A stretch of 64,000 nucleotides of DNA, taken from Pteria penguin. Lineage: Eukaryota > Mollusca > Bivalvia > Pterioida > Pteriidae. Under the pieces are notes generated by a model that saw only the letters and a program-made list of their open reading frames with translations, did no database searches and was not told the origin of the DNA. How positions within the stretch are numbered: the stretch's first letter is position 1; every line of letters begins with the position of its first letter. The translations under genes and the position numbers were made by a program. The stretch lies in the NCBI GenBank assembly GCA_035048485.1, contig CM068582.1, forward strand, positions 17,673,269-17,737,268, given 5' to 3'. Below, piece after piece: positions 37,160 through 52,300 of this stretch.

Positions 37160-39842
37160 CTCCCTTCATTCTTTTCCATCATACAAAATGCTGGGCAACA
37201 GCCAGTGAAATCCATGTTATGGAGAAATTCAGAGATGGGGGGACAAAAAAAGCCTCATAAAGTCAGAGAAAATGAATTCAGCAAACAAGAAACTCTTGAG
37301 ATTTAACATATATATTTTTAGAAAATCAATTCATACAAAGTATAAAAATACCATATGCAAAGAATAACAGAAATGTTGCTCACATCTCAGAAAGTGTACA
37401 CATCCCACTGACACTCTAAAAATCAAATGCATCATGAATATTACCAAAGTAACTTATGTTCAGTTTCCCTTACTTCCCCAAATTCCAATCACTGGAAAAA
37501 GTATGAATGAAAGAGTTTTTTAAGTCTTACAAATGTAATGGCCACAGAATGCAAAAGAAAGGCTGAAGGTAATAATGATACAAAATGGATTTTAAGCTTA
37601 AGGCTTACATTTAGTAATGAATTTTAAGTGGTTCATAGCAGTGTAATATGTTCCAATGAAAGAGTACCAATATGAAATAAACTTAACATAGCTTTCCAGT
37701 GAGTGATTAGGAGATAGTGAGATGTTGAGAGCACTAATAAGAATTCTTCAAGAAATCCATTTCAAAAAAAGTTATTATTATCACATTAAAACCATGATAC
37801 AATGTCCTAGATACTGTGCATGATTAATGTTTAATGTTTAAAAGCCATGTTTTTAAATAAAAGGTCTATATCTAGAAATTCAAATTGAACATATCTATGT
37901 AAAGTCAAAATTTAATGCACTTTCCTGTCAAACTACAAACCAAATCACTATCAATCATGATGATGTCATACAAGAAGTGTAGTAATTCATCAATGGTGAT
38001 TTTTCCTATCAGATGAGTCTACTTATTTTGCAATTTAACTGAACTTATATTTTTTTTTCACTAAATACACAAAAATGTTTCAAAATCTTTTATCACATTA
38101 CACATATTCTTATGCTTGTACAGCTTGTAACTGCTTTAATGTTCATATTTCAACAATTATTTTGGAATGAATACCCATTAGAAAGCATGATTTGATAAAA
38201 ACTTTTCATTATTCTATCATCATGTTAGCTTTATACACAAATTAAGTTATTAAGCAATAAATAAATGAAACTAAAGTAATGTACACATGTATATTACAAC
38301 AAGAAAAACAATTTATCACAGATTTAGCAGAAACAAATGGAACATAAAATGTTTATATAAGGTCATGTCAGTGACCTGAGATATCACAGCACAAATTATA
38401 CAGCACACATACTCAAAAACATGATCATACAATAATATAGGTTAACTTTATGAGATAAATGCCCTGAAATACTTTGGTGATACATGGCAGAATATGTGTA
38501 CAGACCAAGTTGTGTTTTAAGAAATAAAATTAACTGGATGCATTTCTCCAAAACCTATCACTGTTAATCCCTGGACATAGCAAATATAGAAATAAATCTT
38601 CAATACAAGATGATGTGGTTAATGCTCCACAATTTATATATATAATTGTTTTTCTGGTAGTGAGGAGGACAGATGGACAATAAATACTTACTCCAATCAT
38701 TTATCATTATTTCTTTCTATTAAATCTACTTTCATGATTGAAACAAAAGCTTCCTATTCTTAAATCAACTTATTTAAGATAATTTTATTTGGATTCATCT
38801 TAACCATTTAGTGATATGCATCCAGTTCCTCTCATTTCTTAAAATTTTCAAAATGTAAAACACATCATTAATAAACAAAGAATAACATAAATCATTGATA
38901 TACACAATGTAAGATGATCAAGTTAAACAACATATATTGCTCAGAAACTTATAACAATAATTGTGTAAGTTTCTAATATACCATGTATTTCATTGGCACT
39001 TTGAGAGTTGATAAATTGATTTTAACGAAACTATGTTAAAAACAGATTTCTATGTTTTATTTAAGAATAATAATTGATAATGATATGAGAAATTGGATTA
39101 ACAGGAATATGACATTCACATTGTTAAAGAGATATCCATCACCTGTAAATAAATGTTATCACAGTTGTACATACCAGATGGCATTTTTGTCATATATGCA
39201 GAGATACGAGTCAGGCGTTGAGAAATGCAGTACAAAATCTCAGAGATTCAAAGTTTTTTTCTTTTTTTTTAAATGAAATAATGAATGCAACCTATTTTGC
39301 AACTTGTTGATATCACTGCAATATACAACTGAAAGTTATGTAAAGATTTTATGTATTCAGAGCAGCCTGATCAAATGGTATAACACCATTTATAATCTGC
39401 CTACCTATCTGTATGTCCTATCTGTATGTCTTATCTGTATGTCTTATCAAAAAGTATAAACTAAGGCTCCCCCTCATTGTACACATTTGCATATACCTTC
39501 CCTGTTTCAAAAAAAAAAGGTGGAAGAAGGGGTGTTCCAGTGAATAAAATTATGAGGTCATGCACTTGGCTTGTCTTGCCATCCAAAAATGAAATAAACT
39601 TGATGTGGCGGTGAAGAATATAAAAAATTAAAAATCTTATGTATTGCTTGTTTCTGAAATACAATTTAAAAGAAAAAAGGTCCAAAACTGAAAATATTGC
39701 TCATCTCATTACAAATCATACTGAACATCTTTTGTTATACAATCTACTGTAAAGATTTATGCAACCAGTCTTTTGTATAATCTAGATTTTTCATTATGGA
39801 AGAGACCCAAGACAATTCATATTCCTTCGATCATGTTTTTGT
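37160..39842 (-). other. Downstream flank / probable 3' UTR of the ankyrin-armadillo gene
   Basis: AT-rich unique DNA with no coding frame, directly downstream of the TGA at 39,843-39,845 on the minus strand. A candidate polyadenylation signal AATAAA (minus strand) is at 39,056-39,061, about 0.8 kb after the stop, and another near 38,785. How far the transcript extends cannot be told from sequence alone. Confidence 0.4.
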
Positions 39843-42800
39843 TCAATCTTCAACTGCTACAGCACGCAGACTCTGTGAGGAATGCTGGGATTCCAGGGAC
39901 ATTTGACTAGCATTGAGAGGAGTTCCAGAGTGTAAAGGTGTGACAGCTTGCCTGGATTGACGGGATTGTGACCCTCGTGATGAACGGCCTGTTATACGGC
40001 CATCTTCTCCCAAGATGTTGGATGTAGATGTTCGTGTGTTAGAGTCAGTCTCCTCCAGTCCTAGTAGTTGTAACCGTGGGTCATCTTCTATATCCATTGG
40101 TTTATTGCCTATCAAACTTAGTCTTCCCTCCCTGTCAATCATTAAGGTATACATTAACTCAGTTTTTATAGACACTGTCTAATTCTACTCTTATTTACCT
40201 AAACTGTTGATTCTTTAATTTACCTGAACACAAATAGGTCAAACAGATTTCTAAAGTCAGATCAATTTACAGTAAAGCGTACTGAATGTTACCAATCTTT
40301 TCACTCTTGATAACTGACACAATTTCTCTTGAACATTTGAGATATATTTACAATGAACAGTAATTTTCTTTGTCAAAATCTTACACTCTACACATTACAC
40401 AATGGCTATAATGTGACAGCTTCAATACGTACTTCTAAATACAAGTTAGCAGTACTCAGAAAGAATTTTAACTATAAGTTGTCATTGCCTGTCACATACA
40501 ACACTCATTTCAATGATTAGATGTGTAACAATATAGTTAAGACTTACGGAATGGGAGGAAGCCCGACTTTCTTGTAGTGTTTCCATGCCTCAAGGAATGA
40601 GGAACTAATCTTGGCCCTCTTTGTGTAATGCAAGAGAATCCTCATTAGGTATGGATCATTCCTACATCTACAGAAAGAAGCAAACAGCTTACTTCACTTG
40701 TAAATGTGCTCTGATTTAATAAAAAGTAAACATTATAAATAAATTGCACTAGTGTCTATAAAAAAAGATATCATAATCTATTCAGTATGAGTATACATGT
40801 ATCAATAACATATTTAAACCAATCTTTTTTAAGTAGTCACCAATATGATTGAAAAAGCAGGCAGATTTCTTTCAAAGAGTTTGATATATTTTCTAACAAA
40901 TTTATTATAGGGAAAACTATGGCTTAGTGCTATAGGAATTTGTAACAGCAGACATTCAAAAGGTGTGGCTGAATATAATTGCAAAATAAGAGGAAATCAA
41001 CATGGTCAATAAAGAGTAGGAAAATCTCATTAAATCTCAATCTATCACGCTCCTTAGTTTTATCACGTTCCCTGTGGTAGATCTCAATACACTACGTGAT
41101 TGGTGACAGGATCAAAGGTCGATCTGAGATGAACTGCTACAGAGTGTATTAAAATCTACCACAGGGAACATGATAACACTAAGGAGCGTGATAAATCAAG
41201 TTTAAATGAGACTGAAGAGTAGGAATGAATTACGTGTTGAGAAGCTGTCTTTCTCCAGTGTGATTGTACGACAGATATCCGAGGGCAATAGCAGCGCAGC
41301 CTCTGACTTGTTCTGCTGGAGACACCAACAATTTACTTAAATGTTCCACAACATGAATAGAAATCAAAGCTGAAGGAACTCCTGTAAAAAGAAAAAATAA
41401 ATGTTCAAAGTTATCTTTCTTGAAATTTTATAACAAATATACTGAAATAACCTTTCTTGCGTTATTTTGAAAATATTAACTACATGCACTAGTATAATAA
41501 AATCAGTATATTCTCTTACAGTTGTGGCACCTATCTGTGAATGCCACAATGAGGTTACTTCACCACTACAGTTGTGGCACCTATCTATGTACTGTGAATG
41601 CCAAAATGAGGTTACTAAATCACCACTACAGTTGTGGCACCTATCTATTTACTGTGAATGCCACAATGAGGTTACTTCACCACTACAGTTGTGGCACCTA
41701 TCTATTTACTGTGAATGCCACAACGAGGTTACTTCACCAATACAGTTATGGCTCCCATTTGGTTTGTGGCCTCTTTGGACATTGCTCAAATGGGGAATTG
41801 TTGAATGCTGAGATGCTCAGATTGCAAAAGATTTTTTTGTTGAGGTATACAATAGTTAAGTATTTATTACTTAATCAAAAGGAGAGACAGAAATGAATAC
41901 CAGGAAATTCCTTTATGACAGCCAGGACAAATAAATGATTACCAGGTATGTCCTGTATCACACTTTTTGACACATTTTTTCATTATGACATCAATCAATT
42001 GTGACATCAAAATGAAAATATATAATGCTTGTTGTTAGAGTTAGACTTGGTGATCCATCTATTGGAAATGCAGTGCATCACTGCTGAACCAAACAGCTCC
42101 CAGTTTTAATTTATACTGACTATATATTACATGTATATTATAACATAGTCTCACTTTATACTGACTGTATATATTACATGTATATTATAACACAGTCTCA
42201 CTTTATACTGACTATATATTACATGTATATTATAACATAGTCTCACTTTATACTGACTGTAAATATTACATGTATATTATAACATAGTCTCACTTTATAC
42301 TGACTGTATATATTACATGTATATTATAACATACTCTCACTTTATACTGACTATATATTACATGTATATTAACATACTCTCCTGTTATACTGAGTGTATA
42401 TATTACATGTATATATAACAAATTCTCATGTTATAGATTTGGACACTTTAGAAATTACTCCTTAGAAACTTTCATTCAGTGAAATACTGAGGCACGTAAC
42501 AAATTTATAAAATTTTAAAGTATGTATACAGAATTTTGAAAACTGACATTTGAATTTTTCATCAAGTCAATGCTAATATCAAAAGTTTTTGAGTAACATG
42601 TTATGCGGTTTATCTATTGCCTAATGCAGTACATTTAACATAAAGAACCATCTGTTCTCACTCATGTATCAAATCTTTGTACTTTTTTCTTCATCTATAA
42701 TATGCCAGAAAGTGTTTTTAAGAACATTAGATAAAGGGGAACATGTGCACATTTTATAAATATTATTACCTGCTCTTGTGTGAGCAAGTCGTGCAATACA

Positions 42801-45800
42801 ATCAGCTGCTAAAGATAGGGTTTCATTAGATGTGGTGTCCTGCAATAGGTCCACTAATAACTTGATACCAGCTGCAGAGGACAGGGCTTGTTCTTCGTCT
42901 GGGATTATCCGTGCTAACACAACAACCTGCAATTATATTAATATCTAGTTTCCTTCTGTTTTAGAAATCGTGGAAATATCACATATACATGTATAAGCAA
43001 TTTATTGGAAAGTCTTTGTCCATAGCTTTCCATCAATTATAAAATGTTTAATGCTGTACATGTTACTTCAAGTATTTTCTTTATAAGGCAGGCAGAATAA
43101 GAAGTTTTTTCCTAGAAACTGATGGCCGATCATAATTGTTTCATATGTTGTAATATAATTTAGTCAATTGTTTTCATTAAGTTATTCTTAATGTGCAGTT
43201 GATTTGCAGTCTTATATGTTGTAATGCAGCAGTATGTATAAATTTGTTACTTTCTTTCTTAACGTTAATACTACGTTAATACTTCTCATAATGCAAAGAT
43301 AAGAAGTGTTCGGAATCTAGAAAACATTTACTCATGCAAATATGGGTGCACTTTCCCTTTCCTGTTAGTGCCTCTAAGTTGAAATGACAGAACACCGATT
43401 ATCCATTTTTTTCCAAGCACAGTACGACAATACGCCAGAGGCAGTTATGTACTAAATCGGAAGAAGAACTCCCTGGCACAAAAAGTGGCTTAAAACAGTA
43501 GTATCATATTAAAAATTTTGCTAGAGTCAGCAAGTTTGCCCCCCCCCCCTTTTTGATTTGCTTCCTACGGGCCTGTGGTACCAATATTTTTGTCACATGT
43601 GAGAGAGAAACACTACATCTCCAATAAGAGAAAGACATATGTCTCACCTGGAAAGCAGATAGGCATCTAAAGTATTCATCATCAGACTGTAGGAAGGGCA
43701 CAAAACAGTTGAATCGTACACCGCCCTGGTCAGCTATCTCTTTCTGTTGAGCCACATTGTTATAGGCAAATGTTGCCAAGGCCAGTCCTGCCAACAGCCG
43801 CACCTCAGGATCCTGAGAATACATCATCTTCAGAATTCGTACATAGCTGAAGTCAATGTTCTGATTTATATCATCTAAGATGTTGGGATTACCTGCAACA
43901 CAAATTGGAGATGGACAATCTCTATATTATCATTTTTAGCACTTGCTATGCGGAAGTATTGTGACGCTCTGCAGGGGCCAGTTGTTCAAAACTTTAACCA
44001 CTGGTTAAACTAACCAGTGCTTAAATTTCATCTAACTATATATCTTTGAAACGAGAAGACTTTAAGTCATAATCTGTGTACTGATTTGTAGCATATGAAA
44101 CAAGTTTTGCAAAGTAATTTAGATTTTTATACAGAAATCTTATATATTCAATTAATTGTCTCTCAAACTTTAACCATTGGTTAGCTTAACCAGTGGTTAA
44201 AGTTTCGAACAACTGTCCCCAGCTGGTCTATTGTCTGTAAAGGTTTGATTCTGTTATAAGCTCTTTGATTTCAAGATGTATTATAATTATAGAATTTAAC
44301 CCAGATTTCCAATGAAGTAGATATGCCGGCGTGGCCTAGTGGTATCGCGCTGGACTCCTAATCGGGAGGCCGAGGTTCGAGTCCCGCTCTGGTCATGCCG
44401 GTGTTCTGTCTTTCGGATGAGACAATAAAAACCGAGGCCCCGTGTCGTGGTATGCATGGCACGTCAAAAATCCCTCACTGCTTCGGATGGGTCCGTTGCA
44501 AAGGACAAAATTTGTATGCCCCGCATCAGGCAGATGCCGTCACCATATTCGTGAAATATTCGTGGTGTGACGTTAAACAAAAATCAATCAATCAATCAAT
44601 GATGCAGACATAATCTAATGGCCAAGAATGCGGGTCCCTAAGGTGTCCAGTGTCTAGCCCTAATATATATTTCCACTGCTTGACTGTCTTCTACAGGGTG
44701 AGGGAGTGCATGTAGTTGTTATGGAGGGTGAACTTCTTCAAACGATCTTTACCATATCATAATACAAGAAAACTATACACACACTACATAAATCCAGTAT
44801 TAGGCTAATCAGTATAACACACAATAATTAAAGGTCCATTATACAGTAGTCTACAGCCATATACCCCAAGTATTACTCACACACCCTTTGTTTTATTCGG
44901 ACCTTTAACAGTTGCCTTTAAGATTATTACTTATAACAGTGTAGTTAGTTTGTTTAATGAGTGTCTTATGCCTAATTCTGTGAGTAAAACTGTATTATTA
45001 TGCATTTCGGTTCCTAGTTAGCAGTGGCGAATTCAGGTGTTGCAGACGAGATGTTCCCCTTCCCATGGAAATGCCCCAAACTTTACCAAAAACCTATGTT
45101 CTTCATACCCTTTATAATTTCCCGTCACAATCAAAATATGTCCCTTGACACATACCCTCCCTCCTTTCAATTAAACTACTACTCAGTGCTATGTAAATTC
45201 CTTATACTACAGTGGCGGATCCAGGATTTCCGAAAAGAGAAAAGGGGGGGGGGGCACATATGTACTCAGCCATTTTTGGTGCCAAATCTGGATTTTTACT
45301 TGTAAATATATGGCTAAAAGGGAACCCTGGTGTCCCCATCTTAATCCGCTACCGTACTAAGTAATATTCCCAAAACGCAATGTTCATTTGATAAACAAAA
45401 TCTCAAATATAGCGATATTATTTACTGTTCAAAATCTGATTTGATAACAATATACATTTGTGATTGATAGTAAGTGTAGCAAATTCGCTTTGTAATTAGA
45501 AGATTTCGGGTTTGAATCTCTGCGAACCAATGATCAAGTCGAGCGTACACTGTTACCGGTACGGGGCGAAGGACTGGCTAAGCCTGGTACATATGATAAC
45601 CGGTACAAGTGCTTACATGTTTTGAAGTTGTTTATTTCAAAAACGCATATTGGATCTAGAGTTTCATTCATGAACTGGCGAAATCAGTTCAAAATCATTT
45701 TGAAAATGTCAGATCCAAGCGAAAGTACTAGTTAGTGAGAAATATATCAGACCCAAGATTCCTGGGGTGTGAAATTCCGGAATTGGGAGATATTGTATAT

Positions 45801-48800
45801 ATAATTATAATGATTCCGACCCACATTCTCAATGTGCATGCACGAAATAACAAGCAACGTGGAAAATAAACAGTGCCCCCTTCCCCAACAATAGATACTT
45901 AATTATCATAACTGCAAAATCATGAAATGCCTTTTGTGACCGCGAGATTGGTTTTTATTCCACCTTGGCCGTAGAGTCTGAGGGCATGTACATTGTGACA
46001 AAACTATTTCAAGTATTTTGAATACATTTAACATGTTTACTTTCCCGTATATTAAAACTGGTTGCGCTATTAACTCTTAAAAGACTTCGATAAAGCGCCA
46101 CGATTAGAAAAGGTACCGTGTAACAGTAAAAGCAACATAAATACAATTGGCATATATGGAAATTACACGATTTGTAATACTTGAGTTTCTCTCTGCATGA
46201 GATTTTCTTATCTTTGTAGACGGAACTACCAGCAATTTGTAATTGTTTCGGTCACGATGAATAGATTTAATTGACATATATTGTATTTTTCCTACAATGA
46301 CTAAATGTCGATAGCTGAGTCACTTTTCCTTTGATTTATCAGAACTTGTAAATACAATACATGACTGATTATACAGAAATGGAATTAAAAGTCTTATTCG
46401 TACAAAAGGTTTAGCTATGTCTAACTATAACCAATGTGTCATATTTGTACGTCTAGCCATAACCAATGTGTCATTCTCTGTACATCTAACTATAACCGAT
46501 GTGTCATTCTCCGTACATCTAACTACAACCGATGTGTCATTCCCTGTATGTCTATCTATAACCGATGTGTCATTCTTTATATGTCTAACCATAAACAATG
46601 TGTCATTCTCTGTACGTCTAGCCATAACCAATGAGTTGTTCTCTGTACATTTAATTATAACCGATGTGTCATTCTTTATATGTCTAACCATAAACAATGT
46701 GTCATTCTCTGTACGTCTAGCCATAACCAATGAGTTGTTCTCTGTACATCTAACTATAACCGCTGTCATTCTCTGTACGTCTAGCTATAACCAATGTGTC
46801 ATTCTCTGTACGTCTAGCCATAACCAATGTGTCATAACTTGTGCGTCTAACTATAACCAATGTATCATTCTCTGTACATCTAACCATAACCGATGTACCA
46901 TTCTCTGTGCCTTCACTAAAACCGATGTGTCATTCTCTGTACGTATAACTATAACCAATGTGTCATTCTCTGTACGTCTAGCTATAACCAATGTGTCATT
47001 CTCTGTACGTCTAGCTATAACCTATGTGTCATTCTCTGTACGTTTAGCTATAACCAATGTGTCATTCTCTGTACGTGTACCCATAACCAACGTGTCATTC
47101 TCTCTACGTCCAGCTATAACCAATGTGTCATTCTCTGTATGTCCAGCTATAACCAATGTATCATTCTCCAATTTTGTGGACACTAGCTGTGTTCCGGTCT
47201 CCAGTTAGAAAAAGTGAAGGGCACAACTTGAAAAAAATCTAGCAATTTTTGATGACTGAAAGATAAAAATTTATTGTCAGATATAACATTCTACGAAAAA
47301 GTGTGTATGTGGAGTGGAGTGGGGACAATACCTCTTGCACGACCCACTCAGTACCAGTCCACATAAACTGCAAGTAGTAGCAAGTTCGGAGTAATTTTCT
47401 CAATTCACAACAGTTCTCTCAAATGTAGGTAAACGCATATCGAATAATGATAATTCATCCAACTGATCCGAAATTTAAATATGTCTGCCTTTATAGAAAT
47501 TCTTAAAATCTGGAAGTCGATGTTCAACGTTCACTGGGCACCTACAGTACTGTAAGTCCTACACAGCAATACAGAACCCTCGTTGTATTTTACATACATG
47601 TAATTTACGAGAAAATTTAGCAGGGACATCCGCAGTACGTTACTGTATCAATTATTGTCAAATATTTTGTATTAGAAGTGTAACTATACAGGAAATACAA
47701 GGACTGTAAGGACACTAGTCGACATTTTGCATGCCTAGTCAAGGTAATTAGCGTTAGCTTTTCCCTTTGTTACGCTAAGTTATCCTGCACTACCGCTTTT
47801 ATAGCGAACATTGCCGATAACCTCGGGCATTTTACGAGATGACATGCACAACAGAGTTGATACTGATTAAACTTGCGTCTTGAACACATTACTTATGTAA
47901 ATCACTAAGGATAAAATCAGTAGTTTGTCACACAATGTTTGGGATTGTTACTGTATAATTTATGTAATCTCGTGCAGTGAATTTGTACCAATATTCATCC
48001 ATTGCCCCATTATGCACACATTCCCCTTATCGTCTAAACTTATCTACCAAAGCATTCCACCACATCCCCAATCACTGTATGGACAGATTTATAGTCTCCT
48101 ATATGGCCGTATGAACGGGGGAGGGGGGGGGGGCAGGAACCGTTCATTATTATTTCATAGGTTGCTATCTACTTTAAAAATAAGTTTTAATAAATTATTC
48201 TTAACATGCCAGGACTGGACATTAACATTTTTCCATACTTGTCCATTCGGGCTTGAAATTTACTTGTCCGAATATAAATTTTACTTGTCCAATAATATGT
48301 CAATACTGAACTTCTATAACTACTGTAATAAAGTTTAAACAATTTATTCATTGTGTTAAGTTATTTTATTAACGAATATGCAGAAGTCCTGATCAGGATA
48401 AGAGGATATTTACCAATTGCAAAAGGAGAAAAATAACAACCAAATTGTCCAACAAGTAAACCTCGGTCCCGATTTTAAAGTTGCCGACTTCGCTTTGAAA
48501 ATCAGTTTCCTGATCGTTGTTCTCTCGCTGCTTTTGACATTAAATTTCGATAAAAAGGATTGCAAGTTCTTTCTGTCTGAACGTTATTACTACAAGTTAT
48601 TACAAAGATAAAAATTGTTCGGGCTGTGAAAAACATTTACTCATGCAAACATAAGCGAAATTTCCCGTTCCTCTTAGTGCCTCTAAATTGAAATGACAGG
48701 GCATGAACACTGATTATCCATGTCTGGTAGGTGGAAATGAGTTTATCATTAACTGTCAGCATTGGCGGATTTTGAGGGGGGATCGCCACTTGGTCGGAAA

Positions 48801-49271
48801 ATTCTAATAAAAAAAATTATTTTCGGTCATTTTCAAGGCAACACCTCCCTTTTCATACTGAATAGTGAAAATAGTAGTCATAGCAGGCTACAACCCCCTT
48901 TCAAAAATGTCTACATGTAGATCCGCTAATGGTCAGTGTCTAGCTCTGTGCAATTCAAGCAAGACTCTTTGGCACAAAAAGTTTGGCACAAAAAGTTGCC
49001 AGAAGCAGTGGTATCTATTATATTACAGTTTGGCCCCCCCACTTTTGAATTGCTTCCTACGGGTCTGTCTCAACTTACTGGCAAGCATCGCTTCAAGCCC
49101 CTCCCAAGATCTGAGGTTCAACTAGTATGAAACGAACTTTATCAAGCACCTTCCATAGCAGGGCTTAAAAACAAACCAACCGAAAAAAAAAAAAAAAAAA
49201 AGAAAAGAAAAAAAAAAAAAAAAGAAAAAAAGAACCTACAAAAAAAAAATCCCAACACCAAAAAAAAAAAA

Positions 49272-49304
<33 letters not shown>

Positions 49305-52300
49305 GGTTGAAAGGTACACTCATACAATGGATGAGGTATTTTAAAACAGATTTGTTGTTTGTAACCCCCCCCCCCCCCCTTTCTTTTCTCGCTCGTGTGA
49401 TTACCCTAACACGAAGTGCTTTCTACTACACCTCGACACTGTTCCCTCATTGTGGGGATTCCCTATATACGGTTCTCGCTGTAGGGACTCCCAAGCAGCC
49501 TCTTTCTAATGGTTTAGAAAACGGTTTTTGTCTGCTTTTTGTAAAGCATTATGAGGGGGTTGTTATCTTGTCCTGTTTTCTCACTTATGATATGGGTATA
49601 AAATCCTCTACACTATGCCCTTTCGTAGGATAATGAGAAAGATTTACACCACCTTCTGTTGTTGTAATCGCACATGGAGGCTATCGTAGAGGGACGAAGT
49701 ACAAGTCGTGACTTTAAAATAAGATAAATCACTTTCACTGTTTAGGAAGGGAATACTACGCTGCCTTTCAAATCCCAGGATTGCAACCCCCCCTCCTCTT
49801 TCTGATATAAATAGGCGATTCTATATTGTAGTCTAACTGACAAATTGTGCTAGGCTATACAGGCTATACTGTGTCTTACTATGAAGTCTGATCGTCGGTC
49901 CTGACAGTGGAGTTTTTAGGTCTGCAAAGGAAAATCCGTAGTTTTCTCCAGTACACTCCTACTTCTTACACCAAAACACTGGTTACCACCATATAGGTGA
50001 AATAATCGTGGGGATATTAATGTAAAATATAAAAGCAACAAATATACTACAATATGTACTTCCTGTGTTAAATACTTCTCCAAGCACTAACTTGTATACC
50101 CTACGGTATCATTACGAAACCAAAGAAAGTCAAATAAACCCATTATTACTATAGTAGGGTATTATGTTGTCCTATATTATGAGAAAAAAACTTTACATAG
50201 CCCCCTATGGAAAATCTTTATACCATTCCGTATAACAGACCTGAAGCCCAGCACAAAATTGTTAAGTCATTTTATTTGACATTTGTCATAACAAACTTAT
50301 AACATATCCATACAGATTTACAAAATCACATCCAGTAGACACTTAAATTCTAATTCAAATTAATTAACAATTTTGACATGTAATGTACTTCCATCTAAGA
50401 CTTTACAAAACTATCTTGAATTAACACAATAAGAAACACTGAGGCAATAAGATTTAAATGGAAGATTTGCTTCACAAAATTTAATCCCTTGACTGAATTT
50501 GTATCAACACACTGTTTGAACAGCTGATAATTTTTTTTTTCAAAGGATTATATATGTATACCCCTTGTTTGGTTCCTTCAATTCTTTTCTTAATCCTTTA
50601 TTTTTATTTTGATCTACTTGATTTATAGCAATTTTCTGAAGTTATTTTAATCTTGTAAGGTGATTCAAATTTTGTTAAAGTCGACATAATTTATATATAT
50701 ACTTTGTTTGCATATTATCTTATATGTTTGATTAAATTTGTTAAGAAATTATGTTTTTTCCAGAGATGTAGACAGTACTTTGAAAGGAGTCTATGTCTCT
50801 GATTTCTTAATCTTTAAAAAAAACCCCAGAAATTAAACTATATAATCTTATACAAAAAAAATCATGATAAAGGGACAAAGGGAATTTCAAACTCCCATCT
50901 GTAGTGTAAGAATATACTAGATATCTTAGTGCAGTGTAGAACCTTTTTTTTTTATCAAAGAGCATGCTCATTTAGTTCAGCTGTCCTCAGGATTATAATA
51001 ATCTTGTATTTTAATTCATGTATGTGCACATTCGTATATATATGCAAAGATATCCCATATAGCCTCTGAATATTCTATATGTACTGGTCCAAAGTCTTTA
51101 TTTTATATTGTCATATATCAAGGACCATTGCTATGAACATAAAGTGGGTTTAATTTACACAGGGCTTTCATGTACTGGCTGAAAGATCTAAGCCAGATTT
51201 TTACATACTAGGCTACACTGGAGCACACAGCTGACCAGATACTATAATGAATAACACTGTGAATATATACAAGCAAGAGTGTGTTTAATAGCCTTTCAAA
51301 ATCTCAGCACTTGTCAAGGTGAAAAGAAGGTTCTTAAAAGTTGGCAGCCACCCATCCATTTCATCTTTCTTAAATAACATGACAAATCATAATAACTGAC
51401 ATACAAGCACACCATTATGTAGTTTTATAACCCAAAATAAATCCTTTTAGCTAGAGGTTTAATTTACTGCAGACATAGTACCTATATCATTCTTTTTAAT
51501 CAGATTGCGTTTCTCCTCAATTTTTTAAAAATATACTTTCAATATTATAAAAGTTACTCTTCCCATTCCCCCATTGCTTTATAAAGTGATGATTGTTTAG
51601 GACTTTGAATTTATTGCATTTAAAATGATGTAGCAGTTTGAATACACCATACATCATTTATCCAGTCAGACTTACAGAACTTTTAATAGAGAATGTTTAT
51701 ATAATCCAACATTTGGCCATAATAATCACATTCAAATTTATTACTTTGTTGATTTCAATTATTTTTAAGGAGGAATAGAAGAGTTGCGATGGTAGTACAT
51801 TCCTTAAAACAGTACAGCATATCAATTATTGTTATATATTCAAGATTTATTGGAAAATTAATATTTTATTTCTCAATCAATCATTTCATAAACAACTGAA
51901 ATAAAGGTCAAGGTCAACTAAAGCAAAATCTACAGATTAGCAAATAATGATCATTGCAATAGCTTATAAGTTGATGATCAGTGGTGGGTTTAGCGGGGGA
52001 AGGAGGGCTCTTGCCTCCCCTTTCTGCCATATATTTACAAGTAAAAATCCAGATGCACTCAAAATGGCAGAGTAGCTTGGCTAATACACATGCCCCCCCC
52101 CCCCCCTCTTTTTCGGAAATCCTGGATCTGCTACTGATGATCAATATGAGACATACACATTTTTAGAGTTACCAAATATATAAGAAGATAGTATGTTTTG
52201 TAAAAATAATGTGAACATTACGCCTAAATGGAGAACAGAAAAATACTTACCTAGTGACACACTAGCCAAGGTCAAGGCTGATTCCACTTGGATCATTTCA

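Noticed and set aside
36979..37306. Two overlapping ~90-codon frames
   Set aside because: Both run through the AT microsatellite at 37,084-37,153.
41467..41896. Two overlapping frames of 114 and 124 codons
   Set aside because: Both are produced by the ~58-bp minisatellite in intron 3.
44325..44395. tRNA gene
   Set aside because: The tRNA-like head is followed by a SINE body and (CAAT)n tail and has a second copy at 59,000; it is a retrotransposon head, not a tRNA gene. The same holds for 3,883-3,955.
45480..45530. tRNA-like B box (also near 21,234)
   Set aside because: Only a weak B-box match with no A box, stem structure or target duplication.
46417..47208. 263-codon open frame
   Set aside because: It is generated by the 33-bp tandem repeat inside an intron of a gene on the other strand, and other frames are also open.
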